Shown: positions 43,745-55,960 of the stretch, piece after piece | Layout: each line of letters begins with the position of its first letter | Position numbering within the stretch: the stretch's first letter is position 1 | Source of the DNA: Escallonia rubra | Taxonomy: Eukaryota; Streptophyta; Magnoliopsida; Escalloniales; Escalloniaceae | DNA: 64,000 bases | NCBI GenBank assembly: GCA_033065855.1 | Contig: JAVXUO010001361.1 | Span: 1-64,000 of the forward strand | Direction: 5' to 3' | Translations under genes and position numbers: made by a program | Notes under the pieces: model-generated | The model's database searches: none | Seen by the model: only the letters and a program-made list of their open reading frames with translations | What the model was told of the DNA's origin: nothing

Positions 43745-46700
43745 CTACGTGAAACTACTAGTGAGAATATTAGCCAACTGATCCTCTGATCGAATATGAG
43801 GCAACTCCACAATCTTCTCGTCCAATTTCTCCTTAATGAAGAATCTGTCTATCTCCACATGTTTTGTGCAATCATGTTGAACTGGATTATGAGCAATGTC
43901 ACATGCGACTTTATTGTCGCAATAGAGCTTGATTGGCTGCTTAGATACACAGCCTAGGTCTTGTAATAGAAGTCTTAGCCATAATGCCTCACATACTCCA
44001 AGTGCAATACCTCTAAACTCAGCCTCCGCACTTGATCTTGCAACAACATTTTGTTTTTTGCCTCTCCATGTAACTAGATTACCTCCTACAAAGGTGAAGT
44101 AACCTGAAGTAGAATGCCTGTCATCTACTGCTCCAGCCCAGTCTGCATCCGTATATACATCCACACTCTGATGATCCTCATTTTTAGTGAATAAAATTCC
44201 TTGTCCAGGAGCAGACTTTAGATACCTCAAAATACGTAGAACTGCATTCATGTGTTGCTCTCCAGGATTGTGCATATATTGGCTTACAATACTTAATGCA
44301 TAGGCCAAGTCTGGCCTTGTGTGTGCTAAGTACATCAATCTCCCTACGAGTCTCTGATATCTTCCTTTATCAACCGGTACTTGATTGGATTCAATACGTA
44401 ATTTTAATCCTTCTTCCATCGGTGTATCTACTGGTTGACATGCTAACATACCAATTTCTCGTAATAAGTCTAAGGCATACTTTCTTTGAGACAGAAAAAT
44501 CCCTTTATTAGACCTAGACACTTCAATCCCAAGAAAATATTTCAAGGGGCCAAGATCTTTCATTTTGAATTCCCTGGACAAGTGACCCTGTAGAGCTTCC
44601 CTTTCTTCAGGATCATTTCCTGTAACCACCATATCATCCACTTACACAATTAAGGCAGTGATTTTACCTTTCTTTTTCTTCAAGAATAATGTATGATCTG
44701 AATTACTCTGATGGTAACCAAAAGCTCTCATTGACTTTGTAAATCTTCCAAACCACGCCCTTGGAGATTGTTTCAACCCATACAATGCTTTCTGTAGTTT
44801 GCACACCTTCTGACTATCTGTCTTCGACATCATGCATCCAGGTGGGAGTTCCATGTAGACTTCTTTAGACAACTCTCCATGTAAGAAGGCATTTTTCACA
44901 TCAAACTGCTGTAATGGCCAATTCAAGTTCGCAACTAGCGACAACAAGACTCGTACTGTGTTGATTTTAGCTACAGGTGCGAAAGTCTCTGTATAATCAA
45001 TTCCATAGGTTTGGGTGTACCCTTTTGCCACTAGTCTCGCCTTAAAGCGTTCAATTGTACCATCTGCTTTGTACTTCACGGTATAAATCCACCGACATCC
45101 AAATGGTTTCTTTCCTGGTGGACTATCAATAACTTCCCAGGTTTTATTTTCTTGCAATGATTTCATCTCCTCATTCATAGCTTCTTTCCACCTTGGGTCA
45201 GCTAAGGCTTCATGCACATTGTTAGGAATAGATACAGTAGATAATTGATTTACAAATGACTGATTTGATTCTGACAAACGATGGTTTGACACAAAATGAC
45301 TCATGGGATATTTAACTTTGCTACACAGTTCAGGTTCATATGTGGGTTTAGGTATACCTCTGGTGAGACGCTGTTGTAGCTGTTTTCTATGTGGTTCAGG
45401 AGCATCCTCAACAAGCGATTGGTGTGGTGTGTTAGTTGGATGTGTTATGTCGAACTCGGACTGAGATGGAGTTACAACTTCAGTTTCTGCATGCTCTTGA
45501 CTACTTTCTTCAACGAATTTCCCCACTTGATTTACAGGTTCAGAGAGTTCATCTTCAGAGATGTCCAAATTACCCGCATCTTCAAAGATTTGAGTATCTT
45601 CAGAGATGTATACATCCACATTTTCAGGGAGTTCATCATCATAGTCTAGAGTCTGAATTTCCTTTTGATGCTCATCCTGAAGTTCAGACTCGGTGGAAAA
45701 GTACATCAAATCTTCATGAAAAACTACATCCAAAGTAATAAACATTTTATAGGTAGGAGGATGATATCATCGGTACCCCTTTTGATGAGCACCATATCTT
45801 ACAAAGACACATCGCAGCGCTCGAGGGGATAGCTTGTTGCGCTGATGCTTATGAAGATGTACGAAGGCGACAAAACCAAAAAACATGAGGAGGTAAATTC
45901 GGAAGGACTGGAGCAACAATCGCCTCAACGAGAGCCTGAGAAGGTGTCTGATAATCAATAGTCCTTGAGGGTACCCGGTTAATCAAATATGCTGTAGAGA
46001 TGAGTGCTTCGCCCCAATATGACAATGGTAGATGTGCTTCGATCAATGAAGCACAGACAACCTCCAACAAGTGACGATTTTTTCTCTCAGTCACCCCATT
46101 CTGCTGAGGTGTATTTGAACAAGTCGTTTGATGAATGATTCCATGTGCTTTTAAATACTGTTGAAGTTCAGCACTCAAGTATTCGCCTCCATTATCACTT
46201 CGAAGAACTTGAATTCATGCATTGTACTGAGTATGAATCATTTTACAAAATTGCTGAAATAATACGTTCACCTCACTTTTAGATTTCATCAATTGCACCC
46301 AAGTCATCCTCGTACAGTCGTCAATAAATGTAACAAACCAACGTGATCCACCCAAGGAATTGACTTTTGATGGGCCCCAAACATTCGAATGTATGATCAT
46401 AAAAGGATCTGCACTTTTATTCAAAGCTAACGGAAACGAAACACGATGACTTTTTGCAAGTTCACAGACTTCACACTGAAAACTAGAAACATCACATTTT
46501 GTAAATAAAGAAGGAAATAATTTCTTCAAATAACCAAATTAGGCATGTCCTAGACGTCGATGCCATAACGAAAATTTAGATTTTCGTATTTCTCCCTCTG
46601 AATCATTCACCATGAGTGCCTGACGCAGCTTGTCCGAACTCTTTGACACCAAGTCCAAGTAATACAATTTTCCTCTCCTAACACCACAACCAATCGTTTG

Positions 46701-47999
46701 CCTCGTGCGGATGTCCTTAAACACGCAAAAATTAGGCCAGAAAATTACAACACAAAATAAGGCAGTGGTAATTTGGGAGACAGACAACAAATTATAATCC
46801 AAAGATGGAACAACTAAAACCGAGTCTAGATTCATATAACTAGTGAGAGGTAAGTGTCCTTCTCCAACAATTGGAGCCAGAGTGCCATTTGCAGTGGTAA
46901 CGAATTTTTGTGAGGACTGTTTGAGGGTTGAGACTTGTCTAGAATCAAATGTCATATGATCCGTAGCACCGGAATCAATTATCCATGCACTATTAGTAAC
47001 AAGTGTAGACATATTTAAAGCCTTACCACCATTACCTGCCGCCGCCGCTAGTGCCGAGTGTTGTCCAGTAACATCATCCTCTGTCTTTGTTTCAACCACT
47101 GCAGTATTGGAGGTCCTTTTGGAGTTTCTCTTTCGCGGATCGCGGTTATGGTCCCACCATTCTGAATACCCCACAAGTTCATAGCAGCGATTTTTGGTGT
47201 GACCGTTTTGATTGCAATGGGTGCATTTGTAGGTGGATTTATCTGCAGCATTAGTGGATTTAGGTTGGTTTTGAGAAGGCCGATATCGGGTTACCATGGC
47301 TGAAGCTTCAGTCCTTTTTGATTCTTCAACCATCTTTGTGCATCGAACAGATTCACAACGGATCAATGCATGGCATGCTTCTAATTCGGGAATAAGATCC
47401 TTTCTCAAAATTTCAGCACAAACTTGTTCAAATTCACCATCTAATCCAGCAAGAAAAATATGTACCCTTTGTCGTTGGACTGATTTTTGATAAGATTCAA
47501 CATCATTCTCACTCTCCATGATCACTTTATCACGGTGATTTAATTCACCAAAAATTTCAGTTAATTCTCCATAATATGCAGAGAGAGTTCGACCACTTTG
47601 TTTGGCCGAAAAAGCCCTCTGATTCAATACAAACACCTGCAATTCGTCTGATCCATCATAAAAAGTTTTAGAAAGAGCTTTCCAGATATCTCGAGCGATG
47701 GGTAAACGAATATATCGTTTCATGATTTCTGGAGACATAGACATCAATAGCCATCTCTTGACTTTTTGATTGTCTGCATACGACTTCTCATACAAATCAT
47801 CCTCCTTAGTTGGTGGTTGAGAATTACCTCGGATGAATGAAAGTTTCTCCTTCTCTGCAATGTGCATCTCCATAATTTGAGACCACAAATCATAGTTTGT
47901 GTCATTGAGTATTATCCCTGATTTGAATGATGAACATTCGGATTGAATAACAATGGGAGAAGATTTGGTCCCAGATGTTTCAAAATTTGGATTGGTCAT
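43745..47999 (-). pseudogene. Copia gag-pol polyprotein, interrupted
   Basis: Starts at the ATG at 47999 (MTNPNFETSGTKS). Gag occupies 47999 to about 47150, with a CCHC knuckle CTHCNQNGHTKNRC. The protease has WIIDSGATDHMTFD at about 46990. A stop at 46539-46541 follows LGHA in the pre-integrase domain. Integrase shows SNVWGPSKVN and FIDDCTRMTW, then a stop at 46215-46217 where a CGA-to-TGA change is likely, then [17 protein letters not shown] frameshift lies near 45900 and a stop at 45767-45769. RT shows KKPFGCRWIYTVKYK, KARLVAKGYTQTYGIDYTET and LQQFDVKNAFLHGEL. A TAA at 44642-44644 replaces the Tyr of the catalytic YVDD box. RNase H (ADWAGAVDDRHSTSGYF, SSAEAEFRG) runs to 43745. Four of the five lesions are in frame, as expected for point mutations in a once intact frame. 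Confidence 0.95.
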
Positions 48000-48049
48000 G
48001 GTTGAGAGCGGGATTCAAGATTCAAGTAATTCAGGCTTCAAGTTTTGAA

Positions 48050-48061
48050 GCTCTGATACCA
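48050..48061 (-). other. Primer-binding site, initiator Met tRNA type
   Basis: The coding strand reads TGGTATCAGAGC one base after the 5' LTR. This is complementary to the 3' end of plant initiator methionine tRNA, the usual primer of Copia elements. Confidence 0.9.
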
Positions 48062-48062
48062 A

Positions 48063-48284
48063 GTAGAAATCAAAGGTAGAATAATGTTTTCATTCATTCT
48101 CTTTACATTGTGTGTACATGTATATATACTAATGGAGCAACCAATCTAGATCCTACAATCACTCCAAATCCTATAATCAAGCATATAACTATTCCTATAA
48201 TTAAGCAGTCATTATCTACAATACATGAAAGTCTTCTCTACAAAATAGGAAAGGATCATACAAAAAATCATCCAAATCACAACA
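48063..48284 (-). repeat. 5' LTR of the Copia element
   Basis: Identical to the 3' LTR except for two single-base differences near 48250-48270. It begins TGTTGTGATT on the coding strand. Confidence 0.9.
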
Positions 48285-50509
48285 CCTTCCGCTTCCATTG
48301 CATAATGAACCAACCTTTCCTCTTCCCCAATTCATGGTGCTTCTTCACCGCCACTCCTATCACCATCAATTCTCTACACCCCACTAAACTTCATCGTCAC
48401 CACCACCAGCAGCCTCCCCTTACCCCTCCCAACCAATGACCCATAAGCCATTCTAATAGAGCTAGAGAAGAAACTATGTGGTGATGGGTTTCAGTTTTTA
48501 TCCCAGATTTGTGGCACCATGTGGTTGTTGTTGCGTGCAACTACCATGTAGCGTATCTGACCGGAGACGCTATTGATCATGGCGGTCATAGAGGTGTAGA
48601 GTGCAGAATTGAAGAAAGTGAATGGAGGAAAGAAGAAGAAGACCGCAAGAAATGAGAGAAAGAAAGGAAAAAGAACAAAATTTGAATTGATAGAGAGAAA
48701 TTGAGATTTCAATTACAGTTTGCATGCCTTCATTTTTTTCCCATAAATTTATGGGTTGTTACAACTGGATCTTAAATTCAAATTTCAAGCAGAAAATGAG
48801 CTTTGGCGGCAAACTAATCGAACAACTAAGTGTCACTAAAACATGACTAATTTGAAATTTTAACTAAAACAAGCGAAACAACTTTATTTCTTCCTTGGAG
48901 TGTAATCTGATATGCTTCCCTGCTGGCCATTGGTCCTTCAACCGACCTCTTGATACGGATCTTCGCTGACTTCATATTCACATGCTTGGGCTGGAATTAC
49001 GGACCAACAGCTTCTTCCTTTGCTCAATCTAAGGCTCTGCCTCACGTGCCCTGGCTTCCTGTCTCATGAGCTGGGGTCATGACATCCCCTCCCTATTACC
49101 GAACCCTTGGCCCCGAGGGTTCAGATTTGGAAACCGAACCTTAATAACCTCCCAATCTTCCCATGTTTCCTCTCCCTGGTTTGCATTAGACCATTTAATA
49201 ACCATGACCATTTACGTATTAGAACAATGAACCTGTTTGAACACAACCATATGAAGGCAGTGCTATCGTCGAACCAACAGAAATTACGGCAATCTAACAA
49301 CATAAAAAGAGAAGGCAATAAAGGATAGTAATACTTTTAAAGGGCAGTCTTGCATATAGAAATGTTCAATGAGCAAAGAGCAATTGGAAACGTGATACGG
49401 AATTCAGATAACAGATATATGGAAGAATTACCATAGATAAATAGAGGATAAAATGCCGCTTATCAACGCAAAATAGTATAAAAAACTTTATCTCAGCAAG
49501 AAGTCAGAAATCCCTTTCTTATTCGAGCAATTTGGATAACCAAGATCAAAGTTGCGCTAACTCCTTCGGAAGTTAACTCACACAAAAACATAAACAGAAG
49601 TCAAAAGGATAAATCTAATAACCAGATCGTTTCTAAGGTTTATGCGAATTACTAAACATAATTCCAACATCTAATGCAATAATTCAGCCTAGCAGAGCTC
49701 AGATTACTTATAACAAGGACTGAATTGAAAACCATAGAAAATGGCAGCTATCAAACCCTATACTTAATAATGCCCAATCAACCAACATGATTTCTCTGGA
49801 AAAACTCTATGAATCATCACTAGTCTGGACTATTGACATAAGCAAATAAACCTGATATTATCCACCCAAGAAAAACCTAATTTTTATTGCTGAAGTCGTA
49901 TATCACTGTTTAATTCTACAACACCTTACCGTATATGCACAAGTTCACATATTTTGCAGGTTATATTCCTCAGGATTGGTGAGATTTAAAAAAGCTCTTA
50001 ATCAAAAAGCCAAAATGCACAGGATCCTATACCGCTAAACCCATTCAGGAATCACAAATCAGTTAGGCTAATCTTGCTGACCACACAAAAGTAGAAAATT
50101 ATATTAAAAAATTCCCTAGCACCTGATTGCTCGACAATGTAATTACAAATCCATGTCCTTTGCCTCACAGTTGGAAAAGACCAAGCATGAATTCGAAGAC
50201 AAAAAGTACAGAAATTGAGTTCATGTAGCCACAGTGGGAAACCATTTTATCTAATCCGAGCATTATAATTGGCAGAAATTTAATTGAAGTACATTATAAA
50301 ACAAATTAATACAATGAAAATTGTTCAGAATATATATTCTACTACTGGAAATTGTTCACAATGCATCAAAGAACCACTGGAAATTGTTCAGAATACAGTG
50401 AACCAGTTAGCTATATATTCTACCACATCAAAGAACCACTGGAAATTGTTCAGAATTCAGTGGAATGACTTACCCGTAGATCGAGAAACTCAACACAGTG
50501 AAAATTTCC
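48285..50509. other. Non-coding stretch without recognised gene
   Basis: The first part (to about 48770) continues the flank seen before 43458. It ends with a perfect 16-bp palindrome CCCATAAATTTATGGG (48740-48755) followed by GTTGTTACA, which could be an LTR start on the minus strand (TGTAACAACCC), unproven. The rest is AT-rich with a short local repeat ('ccactggaaattgttcagaat', near 50340-50460, three imperfect copies). No open frame with a domain. Confidence 0.3.
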
Positions 50510-50996
50510 AAAAATGAACAGCGGGGAGGTGGCTTGCCGGCAGGGAAAGCTTCAGGGAGATTAGGGCTTGCTGGCAGGGAAGGGTCAGCGTCAGGGAAGT
50601 GGTCTTCGACGGCGTGCACGGTGGTTGGGAGAGATAAAGGCGGCACGCAGCTCGTTTAGGGAGAAGAGAGAGAGAGAGAATATTTAGGGCTCGTTGGATC
50701 GCTAATTTTAGGGCTTTTAGCGACCGTGTTTAGCGACTGTTACAACGGTCTTTGAAGCGGTCGCTAAAAACAGTCGCTATAATTAGCAACTGCATGGCGG
50801 TCGATAAATTGGTCGCTAACGTTAGCGACCGTTATCGCTGTCGCTAAATGCGGTTGCTAAAACACGCGCCAACTGACCCCGCCACATTTGACCGCAATTA
50901 GTGACCGTTAGTAGTAGCGGTCGCTAAGTTATAGTTTAGCGACCACTTTTTTGGGCAGTCGCTAATTGCGGTTGCTAAAGGCCCTGTTTCTTGTAG
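50510..50996. mobile_element. Terminal part of a CACTA element
   Basis: It contains many copies of TAGCGACCG / CGGTCGCTA and ends GTTTCTTGTAG, like the intact CACTA at 58411-61395. The inner GC-rich part (50515-50650) is the reverse complement of 58610-58800 in outline. The terminal TG of the CACTA end is missing (the sequence goes straight to ACGTGGCTGCC) and the other end was not found in this window, so it is truncated. Confidence 0.65.
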
Positions 50997-51161
50997 ACGT
51001 GGCTGCCAGTAGCCTTAACAAAGCACGTGACAAAATAAATTAAATATTCAGCCCACGCCACTTGTTCCGAAGAAAGAGCTACAAAATTTGTAGGTTTGAG
51101 TTGTCATGTATCTATTCCACTTTCTCAATAAGATTAATCTCAATTATCAGGTAATACCAAG

Positions 51162-51610
51162 TGTTACTGCTTGAATATTGATCGGGAACCACAGCCGGGA
51201 AATGGACATGCAAAATAGAGCACGGAGTGATCGCCGTGGGTGTTCTGGCGGAGGAAGCCCCGATGCTAAAGTCAGAATGTTGCTACAGGGAGTAGAGCTC
51301 TGAATAGCCGAAATGCACTAGGTGTGAGTGAACTTGTTTGCGTACCTGGGATAGTCCCATTTATATAGGCATAAACCGAAGAGTCCCGGTTGGCTTGTAT
51401 CTCTTGACAGATGGGCATTGAACCTGATCAGCTGGGGTTGTGTTAGGATCCTTAGGGATCACGTCACAATCCCTTCTGGATAACGTTAGTGCCCTTCTAG
51501 GACTCTAACTCTATCAGCAGAATAACCCTCAAATCCGGGTCAATCGTTGACTATGAGTCAATCTCGCCACGTGTCATCATTTAATTGGGCGAGTATTTTT
51601 AGCCTTATCA
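51162..51610 (-). repeat. 3' LTR of the non-autonomous Tat element
   Basis: Ends TGTTACTGC...TAGCCTTATCA on the plus strand, preceded on the coding strand by the polypurine tract at 51611-51626. Confidence 0.9.
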
Positions 51611-51799
51611 TAATGCCCCCCACTTTCTTAGCAAAGAGGATTGTCTGAGAAAGTGTATTCTGAGTGTCTTGAGACGCGCATAAAAATGTTTACACACTTT
51701 TTCACCCTTTCGTAAGCACAAATAATATTTTCCTCCATCTTCTTGCTGACCAAATAGTCCCAAAAAACCAAATACCTTTTCTGGTATGTTTTTTAATTT

Positions 51800-53150
51800 T
51801 TTTTTGAATTTTCTGCTCGGACCACGGTTTGCTCGGGAAGCGGGCTCGAATCTACTGCGCGGGAAGCCTGCTCGGATCTGCTGCTCGAGAGGTGGGCTCA
51901 GACCAGCTGTTCTGAATCCCTGTTCGGGCGTGCTGATCGGGAAGTGGGCTCGGACCTGCCGTCCTGGAAGCCTGTTCGGACGACATCGTGCTCGGACGGG
52001 TGCCAGAAACTTAAGCTCTTAAGAGCTTTAGGATGTGAAATTCGACAAAATTGTTTGCTCGAGCACTTTGTTCAGGCGGCATCATGCCCAGACACTCTAC
52101 AGGGCCATGCTGTTTCGGCGACGAGCTCTACCATCTTTCTGCTCAGACAGACATTAACCTTTAGGATCTTAAGAACAGAAAGGGAATGAAGTTAGGCTGG
52201 CTGCTCGGGGCGACGTGCTCGGTTGGCATCGTGCTCAGGCAGACGCCGTAACTTAGGCTCTTGAGAGCACAAAGGTCATCAGACAAGGCGATCTGCTCGG
52301 GCGACGTGCTCGGCTGGCATTGTGCTCATGCAGACACTAGAGACTTAAGCTCTTGAAAGCTTTATAATCTAGAATTTCACCGCCATCATTTTTCTAAGCA
52401 GTTTGATGCCCCCTAGAGGGGTTTGACCTGTGTGTTTTTTCACCTCTCCTTGGGAGGGTGCTTATGCATTTGTGTTTTTAAGCTTGTGCTATCCACATCT
52501 TGCATTATGTTTTACTTTGGCGCGAACCCTTGTCGTCAGCCAAGGGTTGGCAAAGAAGCCTCGCACTCACGCTCGGCTAAGTTTTGAATTAGCAAAGTAC
52601 GGTGGGGCGACGAAGTCCTACAAGGACTTTGCCGTTTCACGGGTTAGAACTATAGCTACACCATTCTAGATAAGACTTGAGTCCTACCTTATTACCTTAT
52701 GTACACTTCTTCTTGGGAAAAGTGTATTAAAAAGGCGTTTGGGCTCTTGGGAGCCATGTTAATCTACAAGAGGCTGCAGACGAGTAACCTACATGGGTGA
52801 CGTATTCGGGCAACGCACTCGAGCGCTTTGCTCGTATTGGCCTGTATTTACTAGTTCTTGAGAACTTTGAAACAATAAGAAGAGGTTTACTTGATCACTT
52901 TGCTTAGGCAAGAGTTTACAATCATCACAATTATGCTAAAAAAACTTTATTGCTTGGTCAAAATACTGAAAGTGCATTGGGGACTAATGTTATCCCGTTT
53001 TATTCATCTAACTGTCCGAGTACTAGTCTAAGAATTCTAAAAAAATCATAAGTCTTACTTCGGAATGTGAAAAGTCTGAGCCTCATGCCCATAAAAAAAA
53101 GTATCTTGCCTTGGGGCAAGGTGCTACTGATAGTAGCGTCAAAGGTTCTC
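51800..53150. other. Non-coding interior of the non-autonomous Tat element
   Basis: The part 51815-52330 is built from irregular repeats of 'gctcggac / gctcggg' words with occasional 'ttcgggc', recalling the hairpin arrays of the larger Tat element but without a fixed period. No pol sequence and no antisense ORF were found. The 78-81-codon open frames reflect the repeats. Confidence 0.5.
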
Positions 53151-53156
53151 TTTTGT

Positions 53157-55479
53157 GTCGTCTTGGAGGTCCTCGATGATTAGGGCTTCTTTATTTTTGG
53201 TTCGGCATGATGCCATGTAGCATTGTTCGGGCCACTATCTGGTCGCCTTTGACTTCCCCTACTCCATGCTCCGTATGGAACTTCATCTTCAGATGATACG
53301 TGGACACCACTACCTTTAACTGGTTCAAGGCTGTTCTCCCGAGTATGGCATTGTAAGCTGAAGAGACACGAACAATCACAAAATATAGTATAAACTTGGC
53401 TTGAGTCGGAGGGGTACCGATGGCGACTGGTAACGCAATGATCCTTTCGACTGCAACATGGTGGTTAGAGAAGCCCTAGAGGGGTGTATCCATCTTGCGC
53501 AGCCGATTAGACGAGATGTTCATCTTCTGGAAAGCTTCATAAAAATGTACCTCGGCTGAACTCCCGTTATCGACTAAAATCCTTTTGACATCAAAATTAC
53601 CCACTCGGAGTGTGACAACTAGCGGGTCATCATGGGGTGTTTTTATATCCCCTATGTCATCCTCCGAAAAGGAAATTGTGGGCACCCAATGTCGTCTTCT
53701 GTTTCTTACTTGGGGACTGACTTGTGATGCACACTTCCCTTGTATAGTCCTTGCGACCCCGTCCGGAAGAACCTCATGCTTCAATGCCCCTAGAGATTGT
53801 ATTGATGGTGCCCGCATTCTCTTGCCTCTCTTCTCTTCTCTCTACAATCGGAGTCGCTTCTATTCTATCATCTTTGCGTGCGATGTACTTCTTCAAGTGT
53901 CCACGCTTGATGAGGCCCTCAATTTCACGCTTAAGAAATTTACAATTGTTGGTAGTATGGCCATGATCGTTGTGGAATCGGCACCACAGACTCCTATCCC
54001 TCTTGCCTGGAGCTGATCTCATTCTTTCTGGTTGGTCAAGAATCTCCTTGTCCCTTATCTCTTGAAGGATTTGTGATGGCTGGTCATTCAGGGGCGTCAA
54101 GTTCTTCATGTCGAGTGGCTCTCTAGGACGCCGTTAATTGCGCTTCGAACACTTGGAATTTCTTCTGCCTCCAGGACTGTCCTCACGGAAACGTTTCCCT
54201 TGCTCTTGATCATTGTCGTTTCGATGCCCCTTATGCATTTCTAAGTATTCCTCGGCTTGGATATATTTGTTGGCCTTATCTAATAGTGTGCTCATGCTTC
54301 CAGGGGGACTTTTGTTGATCGAGAATGCAAATTTGGATGTAGGTCAGAGGCCGCGCAGAAAGGCTGTGTATTTTACCAACTCATCCAAACTATCGATCTC
54401 TAGCGTCGCTGCATTGAACCTCCCTAAATAATGTGACAGGAATTCATTCTTTTCTTGCACCACGTCGAGAAGGTCGCGGAGTTTTTCCTTCTGGTGCGGA
54501 TGCTCACAAAATGCTTCTGGAAAATATCAGAGAGTTGAGCAAATGAGTGAATGGACTTTGGCTGCAGGGACTTGAACCACGCATACGCAGCCTTCCTCAA
54601 GGTGGTTGGAAAGGCCCGGCACATGACAGCGTCGGAGACTTAGAGGAGTAGCATGTTCGTCTGAAATTGGTAGACGTGCTCTCCGGGGTCCCCATTCCCA
54701 TCATACAAATCACATTGCGGCATCCAAAAATTCGGAGGGAGTTTTGCTCTCTCAATTGTCTTGGATAGGGGATGCCCGGAATCCTCCCTTGGGGGAGTGA
54801 ATTCTTCTGGGCGGGGCTCGGAGACGGTTTTTTGAGAAGTTCACCCTTGGGAGGGTACTTCTCGTGTATCGCAATGAATCCGTCCTTGGGGACATCATCT
54901 TTTGTCTACGCGATGTCGACCACGAGCTCTTTCGTCTGGAATGAGAGACGAGTTCGTGCTGTCTTCTATTCATATCTCACGATGGAAGCAAAAGCCACTT
55001 CTGGTAACATATTCTTTGACCTCCTGTCTTGGACGATAATTGGGATCAGCCTCCGAGCTGTATCTCCGACCATAACTTGACCTTGAGGTCAACCTGAGGA
55101 GAAGGTCATTCAGGTCTAGGTGTGGCTGATTGGTGGAGGTCACAGGGGCAACCACTTCAAGCATTTTCTGTTGGGTGCTCACCACGCCCCTAAGTTCGTG
55201 GATTTCCCTTGTCAGATTCACTTTTGGTGTGTTGAACAACTTCTGGGTCATGCGGTGACGTAGGTCTCCCATTTTTAAAAGAGGCGTTGGGGAACGAATT
55301 CTCTTAGAGCTATCACTCGTTTTTGGGGTGACTGGAGTCACATTGATCCAGTCGTTACTGGAATATCGGTAAGATGATGTCAAACGTCTGCCCTCTCGGC
55401 GAGAGCCATTGGATAGCGCTCGTCGATTGTGAACTGAGCGACTGATCGGATGGGTGTTAGAACATGATTTCCTAGCCAT
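53157..55479 (-). pseudogene. Gag and aspartic protease of the non-autonomous Tat element
   Basis: Starts MARKSCSNTHPISRSVHNRR (ATG at 55479), about 30 bp after the primer-binding site. Gag continues with a coiled-coil candidate (LTREIHELRGVVSTQQKMLE), the gag core MCRAFPTTLRKAAYAWFKSL at about 54560-54624 and the knuckle CRFHNDHGHTTNNC near 54000. The protease shows ILVDNGSSAEVHF (53560-53590), keeping the D-x-G-S-S active site that the larger Tat element has lost. It ends near NAILGRTALNQLKV (53340). Frame breaks occur near 54970, 54750, 54110 and 53475. Mutations postdate the insertion, at least in part. Confidence 0.85.
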
Positions 55480-55486
55480 GTTCCCT

Positions 55487-55511
55487 GTCGGTCCCACGGA
55501 TGGTGCCAAAA
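55487..55511 (-). other. Primer-binding site of the non-autonomous Tat element
   Basis: The coding strand reads TTTTGGCACCATCCGTGGGA directly after the 5' LTR. The TGG start matches a tRNA CCA end; the exact tRNA was not determined. Confidence 0.7.
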
Positions 55512-55960
55512 TTCTACTGCTTGAATATTGATCGGGAACCACAGCCGGGAAATGGACCTGCAAAATAGAGCATGGAGTGACTGCCAGGGGTGTTCCAACT
55601 GAGGAAGCTCCGATGCTAAAGTCAGAATGTTGCTACAAGGAGTAGAGCTCTGAATAGCCGAAATGCACTAGGTGTGAGTGAACTTGTTTGCGTACCTGGG
55701 ATAGTCCTATTTATATAGGCATAGACCAAAGAGTCCCGGTTGGCTTGCATCTCTTGACAGATGGGCATTGAACCTGATCAGCTGGGGTTGTGTTAGGATC
55801 CGTAGGGATCACGTCACAATCCCTTCTGGACAACGTTAGTGCCCTTCTAGGACTCTAACTCTATCAGCAGAATAACCCTCAAATCCGAGTCAATCGTTGA
55901 CTATGAGTCAATCTCGCCACGTGTCATCATCTAACTGGGCGAGTATTTTTAGCCTTATCA
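55512..55960 (-). repeat. 5' LTR of the non-autonomous Tat element
   Basis: 449 bp, collinear with 51162-51610. The inner terminus is mutated (TTCTACTGC on the plus strand where the other LTR has TGTTACTGC). Confidence 0.9.

Larger units (their letters stand above)
43458..48284 (-). mobile_element. Near-complete Ty1/Copia retrotransposon
   Basis: Two 222-bp LTRs (43458-43679 and 48063-48284) differ at only two positions. On the minus strand the order is LTR, primer-binding site, gag, protease, integrase, RT, RNase H, polypurine tract, LTR, which is the Copia order. The flanks are CCTTA (43453-43457) and CCTTC (48285-48289), a 5-bp TSD with one mismatch. At 4.8 kb it has the normal length for a compact plant Copia element. 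The polyprotein frame is broken by four stop codons and at least one frameshift, so despite the young LTRs it cannot encode its own proteins. Confidence 0.95.
51162..55960 (-). mobile_element. Non-autonomous Tat-type Gypsy element (gag-protease only)
   Basis: LTRs of 449 bp lie at both ends (51162-51610 and 55512-55960), with a perfect 5-bp TSD CCAAG (51157-51161 and 55961-55965). In the sister segment (57850-57860) the empty site has a single CCAAG. On the minus strand: LTR, primer-binding site, gag, aspartic protease, about 1.5 kb of non-coding sequence, polypurine tract (AAGTGGGGGGCATTA), LTR. RT, RNase H and integrase are entirely absent, so it depended on proteins from a relative such as the element at 12661-24761. 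I count about 23 differences between the LTRs by eye (roughly 5%). Confidence 0.9.

Noticed and set aside
43458..48284. The 222-bp near-identical sequences at 43458 and 48063 read as a segmental duplication
   Set aside because: They are the LTRs of one Copia element, flanking gag-pol, primer-binding site and polypurine tract.
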